Positions 57,906-64,000 of a stretch of 64,000 nucleotides of DNA are shown piece after piece. The stretch lies in NCBI GenBank assembly GCA_900318205.1, contig ONJS01000007.1, positions 62,001 through 126,000 of the forward strand. The letters run 5' to 3'. This DNA is from an uncultured Prevotellaceae bacterium. Its GTDB lineage: Bacteria; Bacteroidota; Bacteroidia; Bacteroidales; Muribaculaceae. Each line of letters begins with the position of its first letter. The stretch's first letter is position 1. The position numbers and the translations under genes were made by a program. The notes below the pieces were generated by a model, which saw nothing but the letters and a program-made list of their open reading frames with translations, was not told the DNA's origin and did no database searches.

Positions 57906-58964
57906 GTGAAACAGTTCATCTCATTTGTCAACAAGGAAGCCAAGCACATCCTGCGCGACAAGCGCACGATGCTCATCCTCTTCGGCATGCCGCTGGCGCT
58001 GATGCTCCTCTTCGGCTTCGCCATCACGACCGATGTGCGCAACGTGCGCACTGTGGTGGTCACTTCGTCGCAGGACCACCTCACGCGTCAGGCCGTTGAC
58101 CGTCTCGCCGCCTCGGAATATTTCACCCTTACAAACCTTGTTTCCACCCCTCAGGAGGCCGAACGGCTTATCCGCAATCAGAAAGCCGACTTTGCCATCG
58201 TCTTCGGTCCCGACTTCGCTTCCAAGCGCAGCGGTGTGCAGTTCATCGTTGACGGTGCCGACCCCAACATGGCACAGATGTGGACCAACTATGCAACGGG
58301 CGTGCTGCTCAATGCCGACGGCGGCTTGGTCAACAGCAAGATGCTCTATAACCCGCAGATGAAGTCGGCCTATAACTTCGTGCCTGCCATCATGGGTATG
58401 CTGCTGATGCTGGTATGCGCCATGATGACGTCCGTCTCGATTGTCCGTGAGAAGGAGAAGGGCACTATGGAGGTGCTACTTGTCTCGCCTGTCAAGCCCT
58501 TGATGATTATCGTTGCCAAAGCCATCCCTTATCTGGCACTTGCCGTCGCCATTCTGGCCATTATCCTGTTGATGGCGCGCTATGTACTGGGTGTTCCCTT
58601 GGCGGGCTCACTGTTCTGGATCATTGCCATTTCGGTCATTTACATCTTGCTGGCACTCTCGCTGGGCCTGCTCATCTCCAATGTCGCCAAGACCCAGCTC
58701 GTGGCTTTGCTGCTCTCGGCCATGGTGTTGCTGATGCCCATCGTGATGCTTAGCGGTATGCTGTTTCCTGTGGAATCGATGCCGCGTGTGCTGCAGTGGG
58801 TATCGGCCATCATTCCGCCGCGCTACTATATCGAGGCGATGCGCAAACTGATGATTATGGGTGTAGGCATTGAAGCCGTCCTCAAGGAGGTGGCGATTCT
58901 TATCGGTATGACAGCCCTGCTGCTTGCCGTCGCTCTCAAGAAGTTTAATACAAGATTGGAGTAG
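57906..58964 (+). CDS. ABC-2 type permease (YbhS-like)
   Basis: The 352-residue protein starts with GTG (MKQFISFVNKEAKHILRDKR). One N-terminal membrane segment, a periplasmic domain (about 45-170) and five C-terminal membrane segments, with the EKEKGTMEVLLVSPVKP loop, define the ABC-2 permease family. It pairs with the next gene product, whose start is 3 bp after its stop, to form the membrane part of the exporter. Confidence 0.94.
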   Translation: MKQFISFVNKEAKHILRDKRTMLILFGMPLALMLLFGFAITTDVRNVRTVVVTSSQDHLTRQAVDRLAASEYFTLTNLVSTPQEAERLIRNQKADFAIVFGPDFASKRSGVQFIVDGADPNMAQMWTNYATGVLLNADGGLVNSKMLYNPQMKSAYNFVPAIMGMLLMLVCAMMTSVSIVREKEKGTMEVLLVSPVKPLMIIVAKAIPYLALAVAILAIILLMARYVLGVPLAGSLFWIIAISVIYILLALSLGLLISNVAKTQLVALLLSAMVLLMPIVMLSGMLFPVESMPRVLQWVSAIIPPRYYIEAMRKLMIMGVGIEAVLKEVAILIGMTALLLAVALKKFNTRLE

Positions 58965-58967
58965 GAT

Positions 58968-60053
58968 ATGACGCTCAAATATCTCATACAGAAGGAGTTT
59001 ACACAGATTCGCCGCAACGCGTTCCTGCCGCGCCTCATCGTGGCATTCCCCATCATCATCATGTGTGTCATGCCATGGGTGATGAACATGGAGGTCAAGA
59101 ACGTCAAGGTCGCCGTGGTCGATAACGACCGTTCCACCTTGTCACAGCAGCTCATCCATAGCATCGAGGTGAGCAACTACTTCATCTTCACGGGCCAGAA
59201 ACCTACCTATCAGGCCGCCTTGAAGGAGATTGAGAAGACGCAGACCGATGTCGTCGTGGTCATCCCTCAGGACTATAGCCGTGATATGACCAATGGGCAG
59301 CAGCCGCAGGTGCTCATCGCTGCCAATGCCGTCAACGGCACCAAGGGTTCGATAGGCAGTGCCTACCTGAGCCAAATTGTCACTGCACAGGTCAATCCCG
59401 ACGTGGCAGCGATGCAGTCACGGGTTTCCACCTTGTTCCTGTATAATAAGCACTTGAATTTCAAGCTGTTCATGATTCCCGCCCTGTTTGCCATCGTGAT
59501 GATGCTGATGACGGGCTTCCTGCCTGCATTGAACATCGTGGGCGAGAAGGAGGCGGGCACCATCGAGCAGATCAATGTCACGCCCGTGAGCAAGTGGTCA
59601 TTCATCCTTGCCAAACTCATCCCTTACTGGATCATTGCCCTGTTTGTCATCACGGTGTGCCTGCTGCTGGCTTGGGGCGTGTATGGCATCACCAGCAAGG
59701 GACCGGTGGCGCTGATTTACCTGCTGGCGTTGCTGCTGGCCCTGTTCTTCTCATCCTTAGGGCTGATTGTTTCCAATTACAGCGACACGATGCAGCAGGC
59801 CATCTTTGTGATGTGGTTCTTTGTGGTGCTGATGCTGTTGCTGTCGGGCCTGTTCACGCCCACGCGCTCCATGCCGTCATGGGCCTATGCTACCACCTAT
59901 GTCAATCCCATGAGTTACTTTGTCGATGCGATTCGCACGGTATTTGTCCGCGGTGGCGGACTCTCCAGCATCTGGCATCAGGTGCTCACGCTGCTGGGCA
60001 TCGGTTCGGTTATGGCCGTCTGGGCCGTGGTGAGCTACAAGAAAAACTCCTGA
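58968..60053 (+). CDS. ABC-2 type permease (YbhR-like)
   Basis: The 361-residue protein has the same topology as the preceding gene product (KEFTQIRRNAFLPRLIVAFP, a periplasmic domain, EKEAGTIEQINVTPVSKW, five C-terminal segments). The two are paralogous partners of the fused ATPase. It is the last gene of the operon and is followed by a strong terminator. Confidence 0.94.
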   Translation: MTLKYLIQKEFTQIRRNAFLPRLIVAFPIIIMCVMPWVMNMEVKNVKVAVVDNDRSTLSQQLIHSIEVSNYFIFTGQKPTYQAALKEIEKTQTDVVVVIPQDYSRDMTNGQQPQVLIAANAVNGTKGSIGSAYLSQIVTAQVNPDVAAMQSRVSTLFLYNKHLNFKLFMIPALFAIVMMLMTGFLPALNIVGEKEAGTIEQINVTPVSKWSFILAKLIPYWIIALFVITVCLLLAWGVYGITSKGPVALIYLLALLLALFFSSLGLIVSNYSDTMQQAIFVMWFFVVLMLLLSGLFTPTRSMPSWAYATTYVNPMSYFVDAIRTVFVRGGGLSSIWHQVLTLLGIGSVMAVWAVVSYKKNS

Positions 60054-60060
60054 TATACGA

Positions 60061-60096
60061 GCGTGGCAAGAGGGTCGTCCCCCTTGCCACGCTTTT
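60061..60096 (+). terminator. Intrinsic terminator of efflux operon
   Basis: GCGTGGCAAG (60061-60070) pairs with CTTGCCACGC (60083-60092), with an inner GGG/CCC stem, then TTTT. Confidence 0.9.
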
Positions 60097-60129
60097 AAAT
60101 TCCTTATCTTGTTTAAGTCACCTCTTCAA

Positions 60130-60906
60130 TCAATAGCCGTATCCGGCGGGGAAGAGGTCGCCAGTGACTTCATAATTGATACCATTGCACTTGAATGAAC
60201 CGTTGATGAGTTGGCACTGGTCGTTGAGGGTGAAGTTAACGTCGGTGAGGGTGTAGAAGCCCTTGTAGGACGATTCGAGGTTGGCGGCGGTGATGGTATA
60301 GCCCGTGGTGGTGGGAGTCATCGTCAAGCCATTGTACCTGACCTCAGGTGCATCAACCACGCCGTTGAGGGTGGACATGAAGTTGCTGATTCTCAACTCG
60401 CAGGTCTCGCCATTGGCACCGGGAATAAACATATAGGCCGACTGCTGATTGGCACCGTGATTGTTGTTTTCGGGGTTGGTCATGTTGGTGTTGGTGTAGG
60501 CATACAACAGGTTAGACGTGCAGTACACCTTGGTCTCCGGGTCGTGGTTGAAGGAGAACCACAACATGCCGGTTGTGAAGTCGAGATATCCCTGGAGCCC
60601 GTTTTCGCCGGGACCAAAGCGGTAGATGGCGTTGTACTTGATAGACATCGGCATCTTGGAAGTGGCAATATTTTGGCCCATACCATCCATGTCCTTGTAG
60701 CCGGTCTGAATCATGATGGTTGAGTTGATGTAATCGACCTCAATTTGAGCTGTAGCCTGAGAGAACAGCACGTCATCACCACTGATGGTGCGTATGTTGA
60801 CGTGTGAGGAAAAAGTCTGCCTGCTGTTTGGGTTATCGTCTTTGTTACATGCTGTGAACAGGGTCACGGCGAGCAGTGATAAAAGTAAAAAAGATAATTT
60901 TTTCAT
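60130..60906 (-). CDS. Lipoprotein A of a four-gene cluster
   Basis: The 258-residue protein has a lipoprotein signal (MKKLSFLLLSLLAVTLFTAC, cysteine 20). The mature part is beta-rich with a C-terminal pattern YTLTDVNFTLND... GINYEVTGDLFPAGYGY. Its order of strands and the closing G-x-Y motif resemble the neighbour at 60967, and both are likely paralogues. It lies 60 bp after that gene without a promoter in between, so they share a transcript. No function is recognised. Confidence 0.72.
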   Translation of the reverse strand: MKKLSFLLLSLLAVTLFTACNKDDNPNSRQTFSSHVNIRTISGDDVLFSQATAQIEVDYINSTIMIQTGYKDMDGMGQNIATSKMPMSIKYNAIYRFGPGENGLQGYLDFTTGMLWFSFNHDPETKVYCTSNLLYAYTNTNMTNPENNNHGANQQSAYMFIPGANGETCELRISNFMSTLNGVVDAPEVRYNGLTMTPTTTGYTITAANLESSYKGFYTLTDVNFTLNDQCQLINGSFKCNGINYEVTGDLFPAGYGY

Positions 60907-60966
60907 TGTGATTCTTATTGTGTTTATTATTTGATTTTCAACAATCTGTATAGTTGTAGCAATCGA

Positions 60967-61827
60967 TTAATAACTGGTGTAGTCGGGATAGGTGCGGCCC
61001 GTAGCGGTTACAGTGGCGCTGCCGCCAATCATGTAGTTGGCATTGAGGTTGTCATTAGCCAAGTCGATGGTGGCATTGAACGTCTTGAACGGGTATTCGT
61101 CGGTGGTCTTGACACCAGGGGTGACACCGGGAACAACGGCTGAGCTGTCATAGCGGGCGATATAGGTCGCTGTGGTGCTGATGTTAGAGCCGTTGATGGT
61201 GAAGCCGTTGGGCGTGACGGTGTAGGGCACGTTCTTGGCGATGATGTTGTTGAAGAACTTGTTGTCCTTGGCATGTACGATGCTCATGACCGTGATGGTG
61301 GCAGTCTTGCTCGACGGCACGATGCCAAATTGGTACATGGCGCTTTCTAACACGGTCGCCTTGGTCGTGTCGTCATAGGTGACAGTGTTGTGTGTCTTGA
61401 GGAAGAATACATCGGGTGTGGTCGAGATCACGCGTATGCCTTCGGCTGTCACATAGCGGTAGCGTATCGACGACTCGTTGATATCGACGTAGCCGCTGAA
61501 GCTGTTATCGCTGGGTGATGACAGTACATAAAATCCCAGACGCTTGGGGGTAGCGCTCAGGTCGTTGAACTTGAGTGTCTTGTCGCCCTGTCCGTCGTTG
61601 TAGTTGAGTTCCAGCGACGCTTTGTGCTTCACGGTGTCTAGAACGAGCTTGTTGTGGGTAGCGGCCATGCCCAGTGCCTGGTCGGCGTGGATGCTATAGA
61701 GGTGGTTGACCATCGGTGTGTTGACGGTGAACACGCCGTCGCCGCGCTTGGGCTCATCGTCGTTGCTGCACGAAATGATACCCATGAGCACTCCCATCAT
61801 TGCTATCAATAATAAAATCTTTTTCAT
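60967..61827 (-). CDS. Lipoprotein B of a four-gene cluster
   Basis: The 286-residue protein has a lipobox (MGIISC, cysteine 20), a beta-rich body (GYVDINESSIRYRYVTAEGI, PYTVTPNGFTINGSNIS) and ends MIGGSATVTATGRTYPDY. It resembles lipoprotein A in layout. A perfect -7 element (TATCTTTG, minus strand, 61863-61870) precedes it. Function unknown; it may sit on the outer membrane near the receptor encoded at the right edge. Confidence 0.72.
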   Translation of the reverse strand: MKKILLLIAMMGVLMGIISCSNDDEPKRGDGVFTVNTPMVNHLYSIHADQALGMAATHNKLVLDTVKHKASLELNYNDGQGDKTLKFNDLSATPKRLGFYVLSSPSDNSFSGYVDINESSIRYRYVTAEGIRVISTTPDVFFLKTHNTVTYDDTTKATVLESAMYQFGIVPSSKTATITVMSIVHAKDNKFFNNIIAKNVPYTVTPNGFTINGSNISTTATYIARYDSSAVVPGVTPGVKTTDEYPFKTFNATIDLANDNLNANYMIGGSATVTATGRTYPDYTSY

Positions 61828-61862
61828 GACAAATGATCAATATATACGGTTGATACTGGCCG

Positions 61863-61870
61863 CAAAGATA
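61863..61870 (-). promoter_or_regulatory. -7 promoter element of lipoprotein B/A pair
   Basis: The minus strand reads TATCTTTG, 35 bp before the ATG and just past the terminator of the previous gene. Confidence 0.6.
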
Positions 61871-61873
61871 CAC

Positions 61874-61912
61874 CTAAAAAACAAATGGCGCATTGCATCT
61901 TGCACCATTTGT
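61874..61912 (-). terminator. Terminator of lipoprotein C gene
   Basis: ACAAATGG (61881-61888) pairs with CCATTTGT (61905-61912), with inner GCA/TGC; on the minus strand TTTTTTA follows. Confidence 0.75.
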
Positions 61913-61945
61913 ATGGTTTTTTATATTAAATCTCGTTAAAACGGT

Positions 61946-62707
61946 TTAGAAATCAATGATGACGACGACATATTGTCCATCTGCTGTACGATAGATAAGT
62001 GGGTAATTCTTGGAAATCGAGCCATTGTAGTCGAAGTACTTGCCATGGCAGTCAAATGAGATGGAATAGGTCAAATCCTTGACGCAGACATCGCAGAACA
62101 GATTGTTCACGGTATAGCCTTCGTAGGTGACTTCTTTACCGCCGGATTTGAAGATGGGTGTGATGTTGGTGCCTCTACAGCTATAGATGCCAGTAGCTGG
62201 GTCAAAGGTGACTTGAACGTCAAGCCTGAAGTTCCTCTCGTAAATGTCATCACCGCTGCCAAATACCGCCTTGCCCACGCCTATTGAACCTGTCCCTTTA
62301 TAGAGGTTGAAATGAAAATCAAAGAAGGTGGAATCCTCCTCGCTCTCGATGACGCTATAGGCATCCACTATTTTAGGCGTATCAGTTTTCGGAATGAGGA
62401 TCTTTTTGACGATGGTCTTACTGATGGTCTTTCCCGGCTCTTTAGCCGTAGCGGCCATCGTCTCGTAATAGTCCACGAAATCACGTCCGAAACTGGTGGG
62501 ATTGGCGGTCTCTTCCATGTCATCTTCAAAGTAAAGCTTTACTTCGCCATCACCTACGGCCTTTACGGTCACTACATCATCAAGAACTTGGTCGATGATT
62601 TCGGGTGCCTTGGTTGCGCTGGGCTCGTCATCACCACTACACGAGGCCAGGAGTGCGCCAGCACAAAGCATGGCAATAATTATTGGAATATTAAACAGGT
62701 ATTTCAT
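61946..62707 (-). CDS. Lipoprotein C of a four-gene cluster
   Basis: Start chosen at ATG 62707 (MKYLFNIPIIIAMLCAGALL, lipobox LLASC), giving 253 residues; the longer frame to 62788 is unlikely. An Ig/FN3-like strand set (APEIIDQVLDDVVTVKAVGD, GEVKLYFEDD, TMAATAKEPGKTIS, ILIPK) is followed by a domain ending YSISFDCHGKYFDYNGS. Lipoprotein D (62888) has the same order of motifs, so the two are clear paralogues. Function unknown. Confidence 0.75.
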   Translation of the reverse strand: MKYLFNIPIIIAMLCAGALLASCSGDDEPSATKAPEIIDQVLDDVVTVKAVGDGEVKLYFEDDMEETANPTSFGRDFVDYYETMAATAKEPGKTISKTIVKKILIPKTDTPKIVDAYSVIESEEDSTFFDFHFNLYKGTGSIGVGKAVFGSGDDIYERNFRLDVQVTFDPATGIYSCRGTNITPIFKSGGKEVTYEGYTVNNLFCDVCVKDLTYSISFDCHGKYFDYNGSISKNYPLIYRTADGQYVVVIIDF

Positions 62708-62820
62708 AATCAGTTGGATTTTAAATAATGGAGGGTTAAACTTTTTATATTCCTTTGACTGCCGATTGTTAAAATGGTTTAACGTCATTGGCGTATTTTG
62801 CTCATTTTGTGGACCTTATG

Positions 62821-62856
62821 TGAAGAATGGCGCACCCTTTGGCACGCCATTCTTCA
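62821..62856. terminator. Hairpin after lipoprotein D gene
   Basis: TGAAGAATGGCG (62821-62832) pairs perfectly with CGCCATTCTTCA (62845-62856), 32 bp past the stop. No strong U tract follows. Confidence 0.65.
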
Positions 62857-62887
62857 TGATTCTTTCAATTAAATATTGCTGAAACGC

Positions 62888-63571
62888 TTATTTCAGTTTG
62901 CCGCTCTCTTCAAAATGGCCGCCATGGCAGTCAAATTTGATGGAGTAGGTCTTGTCGGTGGGATTGACCGTGCTGGTCAGGTTGTTCACCAGGTAGGAAT
63001 CACCAGGCATGGGCATCCAGGTGGTGCCACGCAGCATTTCGGCTACGATGCCGTTACCAGCATAGGTATAAGTCTTGCCGTCGACGGTCACAGGGGCTTT
63101 AAAGCGGAGGGTCATAGCGGGAGAAGTGGCCTCACCGATGCGGAACACGATGTTGTATATGTTGATCATGCTTGAGTCCTGATTCAGATCGATGTCAAAC
63201 TTGAAGTGGGTATCGTTCTCGTTCTCATAGGCACTCTCGGCTGAGAATTGAACAAGTTTTTCATTCTTTGGTATGGTGATCTGAAGAGTTCTAATCTCGC
63301 TAATCCTTTGGTTGGCTTCTTGAGCGGTAGCTGTAAAGGTGGCTGTGTAATCCTGGTGGGTTCGTTGCAGAATTGTGGGGTTAGTAGTGCTTTTTCCGTC
63401 AAGATAGAGTAAAACCTCGCCCTGTCCCTTGGCAGTGACAACCACTTGACTTTCCTGTATTTCAAAGGTTATTTCAGGAGTAGCGGTTTGTACGGGCTCA
63501 TCTTTGCCGCAAGCAGTAAGTACCAGTCCTAACAGGCTGGCAATAAATAACATAGAAAAAATTTTCTTCAT
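62888..63571 (-). CDS. Lipoprotein D of a four-gene cluster
   Basis: The 227-residue protein has a lipobox (LVLTAC, cysteine 21). The N-terminal domain (PEITFEIQESQVVVTAKGQG, EVLLYLDGKSTTNPT, ATFTATAQEANQRIS, LQITIPK) is an Ig-like repeat common in Bacteroidales secreted proteins; the C-terminal part ends YSIKFDCHGGHFEESGKLK. It parallels lipoprotein C closely. A full-consensus promoter lies upstream (63618-63649). Confidence 0.75.
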   Translation of the reverse strand: MKKIFSMLFIASLLGLVLTACGKDEPVQTATPEITFEIQESQVVVTAKGQGEVLLYLDGKSTTNPTILQRTHQDYTATFTATAQEANQRISEIRTLQITIPKNEKLVQFSAESAYENENDTHFKFDIDLNQDSSMINIYNIVFRIGEATSPAMTLRFKAPVTVDGKTYTYAGNGIVAEMLRGTTWMPMPGDSYLVNNLTSTVNPTDKTYSIKFDCHGGHFEESGKLK

Positions 63572-63617
63572 TGTTTAAATTGTTGATTGATGTTAGTTTG
63601 TTGTTTTTTTGATGGCA

Positions 63618-63649
63618 CAAAGTTACTACTTTTGTCAATAACCGACAAA
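63618..63649 (-). promoter_or_regulatory. Full-consensus promoter of lipoprotein D
   Basis: Minus strand: TTTG (63646-63649), 20-bp spacer, TAACTTTG (63618-63625), 46 bp before the ATG. It separates lipoprotein D from the receptor gene upstream. Confidence 0.75.
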
Positions 63650-63772
63650 TTTTCCCCGTTGATGACTTGCAAAAATAGATGAATGCCCCATTTCTCACGA
63701 TTAACATGAGGCAATAAACGATGATGGCAATTTCGTTCAGGACAAGGTCTAAAACTCGGTGTCCTGGGCGTG

Positions 63773-64000
63773 TTAATCGAGGTTGATGCGCAGGGTGGCT
63801 CCCAGGCTGCACCCGTGGCCACGCTGCAGGAAGAAGTGCTGGATGGACACGAAGTTGAAGGTCTTGTACTTGGTATCAGTCAGGTTGCGGCCCCACAGCT
63901 GCAGGCTGTAGTGCTTTTGCTGCCAGGTGATGGAGGCTCCCAGCAGGGCATAGAACGGCTGGCGCATCGTGTTGCCCTCGTCCCAATAGATGTCGCCCAC
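63773..64000 (-). CDS. TonB-dependent receptor, C-terminal fragment (cut by window edge)
   Basis: The visible 75 residues are the end of an outer-membrane barrel: alternating strands with the typical YSLQLWGRNLTDTKYKTFNF (LxGxNLTDxxY motif near the end of TonB receptors) and a last strand closing GCSLGATLRINLD. The gene continues beyond the right edge, so neither start nor ligand can be given. The four lipoprotein genes downstream on the same strand may be functionally linked. Confidence 0.85.
   Translation of the reverse strand: MGDIYWDEGNTMRQPFYALLGASITWQQKHYSLQLWGRNLTDTKYKTFNFVSIQHFFLQRGHGCSLGATLRINLD

Overview
The window looks like a chromosome segment of a member of the Bacteroidales, probably a Prevotella- or Muribaculaceae-like gut or rumen organism. 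The reasons are: many perfect Bacteroidetes -7 promoter elements (TAnnTTTG, several with a TTTG element 19-20 bp upstream), lipoproteins and secreted proteins of Bacteroidales type, a SusC-like plug sequence, BspA-like leucine-rich repeats, dockerin-like C-termini, an intact acpP-fabF-rnc cluster, and five DUF805 proteins in a row. I see no rRNA, tRNA, CRISPR array, prophage or complete insertion sequence. Both edges cut genes: a TPR/coiled-coil regulator on the left and the C-terminus of a TonB-dependent receptor on the right.

Layout. 1-3.4 kb: regulator fragment, a 47-residue secreted mini-ORF, a secreted protein, then a gene-poor stretch with a duplicated C-terminal remnant, two long palindromes and a possible small RNA. 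3.4-13.3 kb: radical-SAM protein, two small lipoproteins, polyprenyl synthase, TatD, a polysaccharide flippase, M13 peptidase and DnaB. 13.4-15.8 kb: a Nudix-type (NrtR-like) regulator and a vWA plus macro-like fusion, each preceded by TGTGTAA-type dyads. 16-26.6 kb: GH31 glycosidase, Fic, YbjQ, a BspA/dockerin protein, two related small membrane proteins, an outer-membrane barrel and a lipoprotein. 26.7-41 kb: housekeeping genes (rnc, fabF, acpP, rnz, queA, menA, pfkA) around a Ser-rich repeat protein and five tandem DUF805 genes. 41.8-53.9 kb: dockerin protein, a giant alpha-2-macroglobulin with an inserted SusC-like module, an ECF sigma/anti-sigma/CpxP-like operon, a YqiA-like esterase, a CPBP protease and an AraC regulator. 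54-60 kb: a TolC-HlyD-ABC-permease-permease efflux operon divergent from the AraC gene. 60.1-64 kb: four paired paralogous lipoproteins and the receptor fragment.

The most interesting signals are regulatory. Five genes for envelope proteins (two KKLSKC-type membrane proteins, an outer-membrane barrel, two DUF805 proteins) share an upstream motif close to TGTAG-N17-GCGTCTAA with exactly invariant spacing, which reads as an ECF sigma factor promoter; an ECF sigma operon lies in the same window. The Nudix regulator and the vWA/macro-like gene share operator-like dyads, suggesting an ADP-ribose-linked regulon. Two other genes share an AAAGTGT-N11-ACACTTT dyad at the same distance (88-89 bp) from their -7 elements. 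Intergenic DNA also carries families of 7-, 8- and 9-nt tandem arrays, several seated on stop codons, and REP-like palindromes. All functions are read from sequence by eye; no database search was run.
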